Source of the DNA: Gottfriedia acidiceleris
GTDB lineage: Bacteria; Bacillota; Bacilli; Bacillales; Bacillaceae_G
Direction of reading: 5' to 3'
DNA length: 64,000 bases
Assembly: GCF_002128425.1 (NCBI RefSeq)
Contig: NZ_NESS01000004.1
Location: 1 to 64,000 of the forward strand
Shown: positions 36,879 through 44,819 of the stretch, piece after piece
Layout: every line of letters begins with the position of its first letter
How positions within the stretch are numbered: the first letter of the stretch is position 1
The notes under the pieces: generated by a model
The model's database searches: none
Told to the model about the DNA's origin: nothing
What the model saw: only the letters and a program-made list of their open reading frames with translations
Made by a program: the position numbers and the translations under genes

Positions 36879-37307
36879 TTATCCAATTTTTTTGCTTAAT
36901 ACTGTAATTAATTCTTCCATAGTAATTTCATCCAGTATTTTTTCCATTGCTTCTTGTGCTCGATTTAAGATCAGTTCTAGCACTGCTTGAATATTTGCAC
37001 CAACTGGACAATTCGGATTCGGTTTCTCATGAAATTGAAAAAGTTCCCCTTCTTCTACAACTTCAACTGCTTTATAAACATCTAAAAGAGTAATTTCATT
37101 TAAAGGCTTTTGAAGTGAAGCTCCACCGGTTCCTCGACGGACTTGAATTAAGCCAGCATTCTTAAGTTTTCCCATCACTCTTCTAATTACGACCGGATTA
37201 GTATTCACACTTCCTGCAATCCATTCGGAAGTACAAAGCGTACTATTCTCAATCGTGACCAAAGATAAAATATGAACAGCAACGGTAAAACGACTACTGA
37301 TTTTCAT
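36879..37307 (-). CDS. ywnA: Rrf2-family regulator, YwnA-like
   Basis: 142 residues: winged helix with SRFTVAVHILSLVTIENS and NTNPVVIRRVMGKLKNAGLIQVRRGTGGASL (about 27-58). Only one cysteine pair is visible (Cys near 25 and Cys in PNCPVGAN), so an iron-sulfur cluster of the IscR type is not assured. ATG 37307 has GGAGG nine bases upstream; a TTG at 37316 lies too close to it. An inverted repeat TGTAAC-N7-GTTACA over the -10 points to autorepression. Confidence 0.9.
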   Translation of the reverse strand: MKISSRFTVAVHILSLVTIENSTLCTSEWIAGSVNTNPVVIRRVMGKLKNAGLIQVRRGTGGASLQKPLNEITLLDVYKAVEVVEEGELFQFHEKPNPNCPVGANIQAVLELILNRAQEAMEKILDEITMEELITVLSKKIG

Positions 37308-37323
37308 AGGATTCAACCTCCGA

Positions 37324-37360
37324 TGTAACCATTATAGTTACAACTATTATTAATTGTCAA
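37324..37360 (-). promoter_or_regulatory. Rrf2 gene promoter and operator
   Basis: On the minus strand TTGACA (37355-37360), 18-base spacer, TATAAT (37331-37336). The -10 lies inside the inverted repeat TGTAAC-N7-GTTACA (37324-37342). Confidence 0.85.
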
Positions 37361-37534
37361 TAATATTTATTTTACACTAACTTTTGAGCGAATATATTTT
37401 TTTATTTAATAAAGCACTTAGATTAGTGCCTCAGTAGCCAGAATAACTAGCAAAAATGGAAAAAATTGGTTGTGCAACATTAGTAAATAATTTAACATTA
37501 ACTTGTACGAAGATTAATAAAAAGGGTGAAAAAC

Positions 37535-37786
37535 ATGAATGGAAATGATATCGCTTATCTAATTTGCTTTACGTTAATAGGTTTGTTTTTACTTGTCTTT
37601 GGAATCATGTATAAAAAAGAAGCACATGCGGGTTTAAAAAATAGTGGAGTTGGAGGAAATGGTGTTAGTGGAATAGGTGCTATATTATTCTTCTTGCCTC
37701 ATTGGGTATATAAATCGATATTTATTGCTTTAGGTGCGTTCCTAACGATTGGAATTTGGTACGTAATGTTTTTTTACACTAAATAA
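37535..37786 (+). CDS. small two-helix membrane protein
   Basis: 83 residues with two hydrophobic helices (about 5-24 and 52-75) joined by a Gly-rich loop GLKNSGVGGNGVSGIG. A GTG nine bases upstream (37526) lies within the ribosome site, so ATG 37535 after AAAGGGTGA is taken. It stands alone and ends at a terminator. No family recognised; no functional motif. Confidence 0.7.
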   Translation: MNGNDIAYLICFTLIGLFLLVFGIMYKKEAHAGLKNSGVGGNGVSGIGAILFFLPHWVYKSIFIALGAFLTIGIWYVMFFYTK

Positions 37787-37798
37787 AAAGACTTAAAA

Positions 37799-37832
37799 AG
37801 AAAGAAGCTATTAAAAAATAGCTTCTTTCTTT
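37799..37832 (+). terminator. terminator
   Basis: AAAGAAGCTATT / AATAGCTTCTTT (37801-37812 with 37817-37828), then a T-rich tail. It ends the small membrane-protein gene. Confidence 0.8.
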
Positions 37833-37948
37833 ACGCAATAAATGACATAATTCCTAAAACACCTATCAATAAAACTAGCAATTTTATTTACTAATCCTAA
37901 GTGAGTTGTGACATTATTTCGAAACAAACTTGCCCTCTTACGCTTACT

Positions 37949-38563
37949 TTACATTAATCCATATAAAGCTATGCCACCAAAAATAATGATAATAATACCA
38001 GATAAACGGTTAATTAATGTTAAAGACCGATCATTAATACGAGTTCTAAATAGTCCGACTCCACTGCTTAATATTATCCACCATAAGCTTGAACCACAAA
38101 AAACACCTACTACTAAAATGACAGATGAAACAATATTACTATCTGAATTCGAAATTCCTAATCCGGCAAAAATGGCGATAAATGATAAAATCGTCATTGG
38201 GTTTGTCAGCGTTAAAAATAACACTGATAAAAACGCATTAATAATATTTTTCTTCTGCGTATCGGATTGAGTAAAGCTAGCTTTTGAAATAAGTGTTTTT
38301 ACACCTAAATAACAGAGGAAAAAACCACCGATTAACTGAATCCAAAAATGCTGACCAATTAAAAAATTCATAATGACAGTTAATCCAAAGCCTGCAATTA
38401 AACCATAAATACCATCAGCTGTAGCTGCACCAAGACCAGAAACTAAACCAACCATTCTTCCATACGCTAGAGTTCTCCGTATACACAGTACTCCAATTGG
38501 ACCAACAGGTGCGGCAATTGATAGGCCAATTAATAATCCTTTAATATAAAATTCAAGATTCAT
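37949..38563 (-). CDS. LysE family amino-acid exporter
   Basis: 204 residues with six hydrophobic segments and the LysE start GLLIGLSIAAPVGPIGVLCIRRTLAYG (about 9-35), which holds the family PxGP motif. It exports an amino acid across the membrane. It lies 10 bases after an Lrp/AsnC regulator, the common pairing in which the regulator senses the exported amino acid. The substrate is not determined. Confidence 0.93.
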   Translation of the reverse strand: MNLEFYIKGLLIGLSIAAPVGPIGVLCIRRTLAYGRMVGLVSGLGAATADGIYGLIAGFGLTVIMNFLIGQHFWIQLIGGFFLCYLGVKTLISKASFTQSDTQKKNIINAFLSVLFLTLTNPMTILSFIAIFAGLGISNSDSNIVSSVILVVGVFCGSSLWWIILSSGVGLFRTRINDRSLTLINRLSGIIIIIFGGIALYGLM

Positions 38564-38573
38564 ATTACACTCC

Positions 38574-39044
38574 TTACTCTATAGAAAATTTATGTTTTTG
38601 TAGTGGTAGTCGAAAAGTTTCTTTCGTTGTATCCATTACAATTGTTGTTTTTGTTCTTATTACACCCTTTAAACCTTTGATTTCAAGACTAATTACGCGA
38701 TCCAAGTCTTTTGTATTTCTACTTCTTATTTTTAATAAATAATCATCTTCACCTGCAATATGGTGACATTCCTGTACTTCCTCTAATTGATTAACAAGCT
38801 CTAAGAAAGGAGCTCTATTGTCAGGTCGCTCAAGTGAGACAGCTACAAACGCAGTTAATTCACTTCCAACTTTTTCAGGATCAACTAGCACACCAAATCC
38901 TTTAAGTACACCCTGTTCAATTAATCGGTTTACACGTTCAGCAGTAGCTGGAGCTGACAATCCAACCTCACTAGCTAAATCCGCCCACTTTATTCTAGAA
39001 TTATCCATCAATCGATTAATAATTTTCAAATCGTAAGAATCCAT
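38574..39044 (-). CDS. Lrp/AsnC family regulator
   Basis: 156 residues: an N-terminal helix-turn-helix (LKIINRLMDNSRIKWADLASEVGLSAPATAERVNRLIEQGV, about 5-46) and a C-terminal RAM/AsnC ligand-binding domain (about 62-140, VQECHHIAGEDDYLLKI). Ribosome site AAGG. It precedes a LysE exporter gene and probably activates it when its amino-acid ligand builds up. Confidence 0.94.
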   Translation of the reverse strand: MDSYDLKIINRLMDNSRIKWADLASEVGLSAPATAERVNRLIEQGVLKGFGVLVDPEKVGSELTAFVAVSLERPDNRAPFLELVNQLEEVQECHHIAGEDDYLLKIRSRNTKDLDRVISLEIKGLKGVIRTKTTIVMDTTKETFRLPLQKHKFSIE

Positions 39045-39216
39045 TTTAAAATACCTTCTTATTATAAGTTTTATTTAATTTTACTTATTTTATGAAAGTA
39101 ATTCAATATATTCAAATACAAATCTTTCTAATTATTAGATTTTAATAAACATATTTATTTACTAATCTTAATAAGATGAAAAAGGAAGACAATCTTTTCG
39201 AAAGGGGCGTCATTTT

Positions 39217-39648
39217 ATGAAAAGAGACCCGTTTGAATATCGAAAAAGACTAAGAGAACGAGAAAGAGAAAGAGAGTTTAATGAAGAAAATGAAAGAGAA
39301 TCTAATGAAGAGAAAGAAGTAAAACAAAAAGAAGAAAGACCACAAACACATGTACATGAATTTGTGGCAAGTACTAAATTGGCAGAGGAAGGTGACGACC
39401 GTCATAATCATCGTTTTGCTGGCGTTACAAGTGAGGTTATTCCAGTAGGAAGACACAGTCATATACATCGAATTATAGTAAATACAGATTTTCTCGATCA
39501 TCATCACGAGGTTATTATTGAAACAGGTCCCCCTATTCCGGTAGGAAACGGTAAGCATGTTCATTTTGTAAAAGGAATGACAACGATCAATGATGATCAT
39601 GAACACAATCTTGAATTCGCAACTTTAATTGATAGACCATTAGTATAA
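39217..39648 (+). CDS. ymaF: YmaF family histidine-rich protein
   Basis: 143 residues: an Arg/Glu-rich charged head (residues 1-40, a likely coiled coil), then a YmaF domain of His-rich repeats: THVHEFVAST, HNHRFAGVTSEV, RHSHIHRIIVNTDFLDHHHEV, KHVHFVKGMTTINDDHEHN. These are spaced like a metal-binding beta structure. Small Bacillus proteins of this family are sometimes spore-associated, without a proven role. The gene stands alone; ribosome site AAAGGGG. The long Arg/Glu head is an addition to the plain domain. Confidence 0.9.
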   Translation: MKRDPFEYRKRLREREREREFNEENERESNEEKEVKQKEERPQTHVHEFVASTKLAEEGDDRHNHRFAGVTSEVIPVGRHSHIHRIIVNTDFLDHHHEVIIETGPPIPVGNGKHVHFVKGMTTINDDHEHNLEFATLIDRPLV

Positions 39649-39720
39649 GAAATCATAAAAATCAATTTATGTATATTTCATTAAAAATAATATACATAAT
39701 TTTTATTCTGAATAAATTAA

Positions 39721-39837
39721 GGGGCTGTCTCATAAGTCAGGTTAACTGACGGCTAGATACCCCTCTTTTATTTTTCAAATTATTTCTGTTATAAAAACGA
39801 GGGTTCCCTAAAAAGTTAGATTTTTGGGACACCCTTT
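39721..39837. mobile_element. MITE-like element, short copy
   Basis: 117 bases. It begins GGGGCTGTCTCATAAGTCAGG and ends with TTTTTGGGACACCCTT, whose reverse complement AAGGGTGTCCCAAAAATC matches the left end at about 12 of 18 positions, so the ends are imperfect inverted repeats of transposon type. Both ends match the longer element at 31725-32111. No protein. Confidence 0.6.
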
Positions 39838-39848
39838 TTTATGAAATC

Positions 39849-40250
39849 CTAAGTATTCCTCAATCCTTCAGTATTCATCAACACAATTCTCCATCCATCC
39901 GGGTCTTCGAATGTAATACTTTTTTCGAGCCAATAAGGATTCTCTGGTTCAACCTCAAAATACCCCAAATTATTTAATCGGTTTTTGACTAGATCTATTT
40001 CAGATTTATTAGTTATATAAAATACTAATAGATTATCCTTTGTTGGAGCAGGACAAGGACTTCCGTCAATATGTTGAGTAAATTCTAAATGGTATTCAAC
40101 ACCGGGTAATCCGAGCATGATTCCATCATACCCATCGTGATTTTGAAAACCGCCTACACGTTTTAAGCCTAGCCCGTCTCCATAGAACTTACTTATTTCT
40201 TGTAATTTGTTTGTAGGTCTTGCAATTCTAAACTGAACCCAGTTTTTCAT
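39849..40250 (-). CDS. VOC family protein
   Basis: 133 residues of the glyoxalase/bleomycin-resistance (VOC) fold: QFRIARPTNKLQEISKFYGDGLGLKRV (about 5-31) and YWLEKSITFEDPDGWRIVL near the C-terminus. ATG 40250 has AGGTGA before it; the upstream frame to 40289 has none. It lies 17 bases after the flavin reductase gene, so it belongs to the same unit. Metal ligands of an active enzyme are not certain. Confidence 0.82.
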   Translation of the reverse strand: MKNWVQFRIARPTNKLQEISKFYGDGLGLKRVGGFQNHDGYDGIMLGLPGVEYHLEFTQHIDGSPCPAPTKDNLLVFYITNKSEIDLVKNRLNNLGYFEVEPENPYWLEKSITFEDPDGWRIVLMNTEGLRNT

Positions 40251-40267
40251 TGTTATCACCTGATCCC

Positions 40268-40816
40268 TTAATAACTTGATGCTGCCCATTCATCATTTAG
40301 CTTTTTGGATATTTGTGTGTAGAGCTTCAATTCTTGAATCAAGCCATCCACTAAATAAGATGTATTTTCCCCTAACGCTGTACCCTCTGATATAAAATCT
40401 GATGGATCAATCACAACTTGCTTCGATAATACATTTGCATATAATGCTCTTAAAACAATTCTCATATTGTTAAGTGCATTAATTCCACCCTTTCCTCCGC
40501 CGGATACAGCTAATATTGCAACTGGCTTATCTTTAAAGTGTTTGCTCCCTAAAAAGTCAAAGGCGTTTTTTAATGCTCCACTCATTCCACCATGATATTC
40601 TGGTGTTGCAACAATTACAGCATCAGCATTTTCTAATTGTGATCTTAGTTTTTGGATATTTGCTATTTCATTTTGCTCTTCTTGTCCATTGTAGATTGGC
40701 AATACTAATTCACTTAAATCAATTGTTTTTACATTGTATTTTTTCGAGATAATTGACGTTAATTTACCCGTACGTCCTTCTTTTCTTGGACTACCATTAA
40801 TCATTATAATATTCAT
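40268..40816 (-). CDS. NADPH-dependent FMN reductase (flavodoxin-like)
   Basis: 182 residues with the flavodoxin-like FMN-binding GSPRKEGRTGKL (about 7-18) and PEYHGGMSGALKNAFDFL (about 71-88) motifs. This is the azobenzene/quinone reductase family (AzoR-, YhdA-like). It uses NADPH to reduce FMN and compounds such as azo dyes or quinones. ATG 40816 has AAAGGAG upstream; the longer frame does not. First gene of a pair with a VOC protein. Confidence 0.9.
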   Translation of the reverse strand: MNIIMINGSPRKEGRTGKLTSIISKKYNVKTIDLSELVLPIYNGQEEQNEIANIQKLRSQLENADAVIVATPEYHGGMSGALKNAFDFLGSKHFKDKPVAILAVSGGGKGGINALNNMRIVLRALYANVLSKQVVIDPSDFISEGTALGENTSYLVDGLIQELKLYTQISKKLNDEWAASSY

Positions 40817-40920
40817 GTTTTCCACTCCTTTGATTTGTACTTTTAGTATAGTCAATTGATAAAGTCCAAACTTCAGTCGTTTGATAGAACTTTTCTACAC
40901 GTTTAGGTGTATATAAAAAT

Positions 40921-40949
40921 AAAAAAAATCTACAACTAAAGTTGTAGAT
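40921..40949 (-). terminator. terminator of the ketopantoate reductase-like gene
   Basis: ATCTACAACT / AGTTGTAGAT (40928-40937 with 40940-40949), followed on the minus strand by a run of T. Confidence 0.85.
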
Positions 40950-40984
40950 TTAGGTGTGTAGACAAAGTCCTAAAAACTTGGTTT

Positions 40985-41938
40985 TCAGACTGACAGCCTT
41001 TCGTTTACTCGATTACCATTATCTTCGTACATTTTTTGATAAACTTTAATATTTTGGTAAACCAATTCAAGCAATTTAGCAGATTGACCATTTTTATTTG
41101 CAAGTTCTAGTAAATACCCTTGCAAATGATCTCCCTCTACCAATGAACTTTTTTCCATATCCCTCTGCAAAGAGGACTTCATATCATAACCAATTGCATC
41201 GATTGATTTCATGTGCTCATCAACAATATTTTCAGAAATAGGTGCACCATGAGACCTCATAATATTGGCACATTCTTCAAATAATTCGCGGATAGTAGCT
41301 CTTCCACCTTCACTCTCTCTAATTGGACCAATTGGGGCACGCATAAGAGACGTAACGCCAGACATCACGGTAATAAACAAATATTTATGCCACATATCAC
41401 GTTCAATCTGTTTACTATGGACAAAGTCAGCTTTTGAACCGCTAAATGCATCAGCAATTCTTTTAATACGGTCAGTTTCTTTGCTTAAGAATTCGCCAAA
41501 TACAAGTCTAGCTGCTTTACTTGTTTGAGCAACTTCCCCAGCTTCATTCAAAGTTGTCTCAATGAAACATAAACCACCGATTACCTTTTCTTCACCAAAT
41601 GCCTGCTTTAAAAGATTTAAATGAGCAATGCCATTCAAAAGAGGTAAAATAACAGTGTGATCACCTACGAACGGTTTTACATCCAAAATAGCGTTGCCTA
41701 AATGGTATGACTTAGTCGAGAAAAGTACGATGTCAAAAACTTCGGCAGGACTGTTTGCTGTAATTAGATTCGGTTGAAATGAAAAATCACCATTAACACT
41801 ACGAATGACCAAGCCAGTTTCCTCTAGCTGTTTTTTCCGATTAGCGCGTACTAGAAAAGTGACATCTTCTCCTTTTTCTACTAAGCGTCCTCCAAAATAA
41901 CCGCCAACTCCTCCAGCTCCTAATACAAGAATTCGCAT
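40985..41938 (-). CDS. 2-dehydropantoate 2-reductase family protein
   Basis: 317 residues with the PanE/ApbA layout: GAGGVGGYFGGRL NADP-binding loop at about 7-19, KSYHL with a catalytic Lys near 76, and a C-terminal all-helical domain with the KYLFITVMSGVTSLMR catalytic region. Such proteins reduce ketopantoate for pantothenate and CoA synthesis, but many paralogues do other work. No pan gene is adjacent, so I do not assign panE. Confidence 0.85.
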   Translation of the reverse strand: MRILVLGAGGVGGYFGGRLVEKGEDVTFLVRANRKKQLEETGLVIRSVNGDFSFQPNLITANSPAEVFDIVLFSTKSYHLGNAILDVKPFVGDHTVILPLLNGIAHLNLLKQAFGEEKVIGGLCFIETTLNEAGEVAQTSKAARLVFGEFLSKETDRIKRIADAFSGSKADFVHSKQIERDMWHKYLFITVMSGVTSLMRAPIGPIRESEGGRATIRELFEECANIMRSHGAPISENIVDEHMKSIDAIGYDMKSSLQRDMEKSSLVEGDHLQGYLLELANKNGQSAKLLELVYQNIKVYQKMYEDNGNRVNERLSV

Positions 41939-41992
41939 AACACTCTTCCTTTCTATTAAAAATTAAAAATCTGTAACTCGCTAATGTCTATT

Positions 41993-42643
41993 TCAAAATT
42001 CTTTCAAAATTCCGTTTCGAACTGCGTAAAGTGCCAGTTGGGTTCGATCTTGAAGCTGAGTCTTTGCTAAAATATTCGAAACATGGGTTTTTACAGTTTT
42101 TTCTGTAATAAATAAAGATGCTGCTATTTCTTTATTACTCTTTCCTCTCGTAATTTCCTTCAAAACATCCATTTCTCGTTTCGTTAATTTATCTTGAAAT
42201 GTCTCATTCTTCGTTTCTATTTTCCCAGTCAAAGCAGTAACTAGTTGAGTCGTAACTTTCGAATGAAACTGTTTTTCTCCATCGTGTATCTTTCGTATTG
42301 CGGAAACGAGCTCATCTGGGTCACTATCTTTTAAATAATATCCTGCTGCACCCGCTTCAATAGCAGGTAAAATATGATCTTGATCATAAAAACTAGTTAA
42401 TATCATCACCTTAACAGCTATGCCCTCTATTTTTATTCTTTTAGTTGCTTCAATTCCATCTAGAACTGGCATCGCTAAATCCATGATGACAATATCAGGT
42501 CTTAATTCTTTTACTAAGTTTAATGCCTCTTCTCCGTTCGATGCCTCTCCAATGACCTCGATATCATCTTGCGTATTTAAGAAGAAACTAAGTCCTCTCC
42601 TCACTACATGATGATCATCAGCAATTAATATTCTAATAGACAT
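41993..42643 (-). CDS. yhcZ: LuxR/NarL-type response regulator (YhcZ-like)
   Basis: 216 residues: receiver domain (1-120) with phospho-acceptor Asp55 in IVIMDLAMP, conserved Asp9/Asp10 in ADDH, and Lys in YYLKDSD, then a GerE/LuxR helix-turn-helix (about 150-210, LTKREMDVLKEITRGKSNKEIAASLFITEKTVKTH). It follows the cognate kinase by 13 bases. Members of this family bind DNA as dimers when phosphorylated. The target genes are not evident. Confidence 0.93.
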   Translation of the reverse strand: MSIRILIADDHHVVRRGLSFFLNTQDDIEVIGEASNGEEALNLVKELRPDIVIMDLAMPVLDGIEATKRIKIEGIAVKVMILTSFYDQDHILPAIEAGAAGYYLKDSDPDELVSAIRKIHDGEKQFHSKVTTQLVTALTGKIETKNETFQDKLTKREMDVLKEITRGKSNKEIAASLFITEKTVKTHVSNILAKTQLQDRTQLALYAVRNGILKEF

Positions 42644-42656
42644 AAAACCCTCCTTC

Positions 42657-43775
42657 TCAAAAAGGAATACTCGTTGTAATTTTAGTTCCTTTATTTAAAT
42701 CACTTTCAACTAAAAACGACCCTTTTATCGATTCAACTCTTTCCTTCATGCTTCTCAAACCTAATGTTGGGATTTGTACATCCTTTGGGCATATAAATCC
42801 TACACCTTGGTCTCGAATCGTCATTTTTGCTTTCTTTGTACTGATTGATAACTGTAAATATACTGTATTTTGTCCTGAATGTTTTCTACAATTATTAAAC
42901 GCTTCCTGACCTACACGCCATAACGTTTCTTCTATATTAGATGGTAATATTGTTGTACCTTTTACATTACTAATTACTTTTAATCCTAGCATTTCACCGT
43001 AGTTAATTAATGCACTAACTATTCCTTTTTCAATACCCTGTGGTCTAAGTTGCCATATTAAAGCTTTCATTTCTGCTTGTGCTTCTTGGGCAATTTGTTG
43101 AATATGATTAAATGTATCTTTTAACTTCGGGCTGTCGGATACATTTGCACCTGCTTTAGCAGTTACATTAATCGAAAACAATAATTGACTAACTGAGTCA
43201 TGCAAGTCTTTCGCAAGACGATTTCTTTCTTGAATCAACTCAAACTCTTTTACCTTCTCAGTTAATTGAATTCGTTTAATTGCCGTTCCAATTTGCAACG
43301 CAACTGCACCTAGTAAATTCAATTCTTCTTGATCAAATTTTAATTTATTAGAAGCAGCAACGTTTAATAAACCAAACGATTCTTCCCCTGCTTGCAATGG
43401 TACAGTCGCATGGTGAGTGACACTATTTGTTTCTCCCCAATTATAAATAACGGAGTCTTCTAATCTTTTACATTCCATTATGTTTGAAGCCTTATTGAGT
43501 CTACCGGTATTATATTTATTTACACACCAACAATCTCCATTACACATTGGCTTAGCTTCTTCGTTCATAAGAGCTGGAGGTAATTCATGTGAAGCGACTA
43601 ATTCGAAGTCCCCATTTTTATCAATTAAAAAAATCCATCCTGTATCTAGACCCGTGACTTGAACTAATTTGGCTAAGGCACAATTGAGGGTACTGTGTAA
43701 ATCAGTACCCTCGTTTAATATTTCCGCAATTTCTTTTAATACTTGTAGCTCTAAAAGAAATGATTCTTTTTTCAT
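42657..43775 (-). CDS. yhcY: GAF-domain histidine kinase (YhcY-like)
   Basis: 372 residues: an N-terminal GAF domain (about 15-165), HisKA_3 dimerisation domain with phospho-acceptor His192 in LAKDLHDSVSQ, and an HATPase domain (about 280-372, EAFNNCRKHSGQ). No membrane helix, so it is a soluble cytoplasmic sensor. The GAF domain holds four cysteines, Cys78, Cys82, Cys84 and Cys102 (C-x3-C-x-C-x17-C), that could bind an iron-sulfur cluster or act as redox thiols. It lies two bases after the SRPBCC gene. Confidence 0.92.
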   Translation of the reverse strand: MKKESFLLELQVLKEIAEILNEGTDLHSTLNCALAKLVQVTGLDTGWIFLIDKNGDFELVASHELPPALMNEEAKPMCNGDCWCVNKYNTGRLNKASNIMECKRLEDSVIYNWGETNSVTHHATVPLQAGEESFGLLNVAASNKLKFDQEELNLLGAVALQIGTAIKRIQLTEKVKEFELIQERNRLAKDLHDSVSQLLFSINVTAKAGANVSDSPKLKDTFNHIQQIAQEAQAEMKALIWQLRPQGIEKGIVSALINYGEMLGLKVISNVKGTTILPSNIEETLWRVGQEAFNNCRKHSGQNTVYLQLSISTKKAKMTIRDQGVGFICPKDVQIPTLGLRSMKERVESIKGSFLVESDLNKGTKITTSIPF

Positions 43776-43777
43776 GA

Positions 43778-44221
43778 CTATGCTAATTCCGTCATTCTAC
43801 GATCAAGTTGTTCAAGCACCATTGGCCACGCTTGCTCGTGTTGGTCTCTTGATAATTCATCCGGGAAACCTGCATGTGTCAATTTAATAACTGCTGCTCC
43901 ACTTTCATTTGTAGAAAACTCTACAGTAACTACAGTCTCCGTTTTTGAACCTGATGTGAACCAAGTAATCTCAACAAGTTGATTGTGCTCAAGCTTTAAA
44001 AAGCGGCCATAATGAGGATGACGTTTATCTTCAAAATGCGTCTCAAAGAAAAATACAGAATTAACCTCTGCCTTCATAATTACCGAACCTGGCGCAGCAA
44101 ACCAATCACCGAATCTTTTTGTCCAAGCTTCATACAATACATCTAATGAATTTTCCATTACTCGTTCCACCGTGAGACTATTTGGTCTGCTCGATAAATC
44201 TGGGTAACTAATAATATTCAT
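43778..44221 (-). CDS. SRPBCC (AHSA1-like) domain protein
   Basis: 147 residues of the SRPBCC/AHSA1 hydrophobic-pocket fold: SLTVERVMENSLDVLYEAWTKRFGDWFAAPG at the start, VVTVEFSTNESGAAVIKLTHAGFPDE in the middle and AWPMVLEQLDRRM at the end. Such proteins bind small hydrophobic ligands. ATG 44221 has GGAGG upstream. It lies 24 bases below the GNAT gene and two bases above the kinase, so it may be co-transcribed with the signalling pair. Confidence 0.85.
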   Translation of the reverse strand: MNIISYPDLSSRPNSLTVERVMENSLDVLYEAWTKRFGDWFAAPGSVIMKAEVNSVFFFETHFEDKRHPHYGRFLKLEHNQLVEITWFTSGSKTETVVTVEFSTNESGAAVIKLTHAGFPDELSRDQHEQAWPMVLEQLDRRMTELA

Positions 44222-44245
44222 AACAATACCTCCAGAAATCATTTT

Positions 44246-44788
44246 TTATTCATTTTCATTAATAATAGCTAGTACTTGGTGGTCTTCCCATTTCCCATTT
44301 ATACGGACATTTTTCTTGGCAATTCCCTCTTTATGGAAGCCCGCTTTTTCCAATACTCTTATTGAACCAATGTTATGCGGCATTACACCTGCTTCAATGC
44401 GATGTAGTGCCAATTCATTAAAGGCATATTCTACAGTTAGCTTTACAGCTTCAGTTGTATATCCTTTACCATTTTGCTGTTCATCTAAAGAATAGCCAAC
44501 AAAACAACTTTGTAAATCTCCCCTTAAAATCTCTGAAAGCATTGAAAAACCTATCAAGGCATTCGTTTCCTTTAAAAAGATACCAAAGCCATAATACAGA
44601 TCATTGTCGCTTTTCTCTTTATATGACTTAATACGTTCCTGCTGAGCTTCCAAAGTGTAGAAACTCTCGTCTTTTATATATGTAAAAGGTTTAAAAAACT
44701 CTCTATTTCGAACTTCGTATGATAAAAATTCCTCAGCATCTGCTACTTCTAAATGTCTTAAATATATATTATTCCCAACTAATTTCAT
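44246..44788 (-). CDS. GNAT acetyltransferase (RimJ/RimL type)
   Basis: 180 residues of the GNAT fold with motif A QQNGKGYTTEAVKLTVEYAF (about 108-127), HRIEAGVMPHNIGSIRVLEKAGF (about 133-155) and the N-terminal GNNIYLRHLEVADAEEFLSYE of RimJ/RimL-type protein acetyltransferases. It transfers an acetyl group from acetyl-CoA to an amine; the acceptor is unknown. Ribosome site AAGGAG. Confidence 0.9.
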   Translation of the reverse strand: MKLVGNNIYLRHLEVADAEEFLSYEVRNREFFKPFTYIKDESFYTLEAQQERIKSYKEKSDNDLYYGFGIFLKETNALIGFSMLSEILRGDLQSCFVGYSLDEQQNGKGYTTEAVKLTVEYAFNELALHRIEAGVMPHNIGSIRVLEKAGFHKEGIAKKNVRINGKWEDHQVLAIINENE

Positions 44789-44819
44789 CTTTTTCGCACT
44801 CCTTGCTTTTCCTAACTTT

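Noticed and set aside
37908-38270. 120-codon plus-strand frame opposite the LysE gene
   Set aside because: It is antisense to a clear LysE exporter, has no ribosome site, and its composition mirrors the real gene.
39250-39606. 118-codon minus-strand frame opposite the YmaF gene
   Set aside because: Antisense to a His/Arg/Glu-rich gene; the Met/Phe/Tyr-rich product is typical of a shadow frame.
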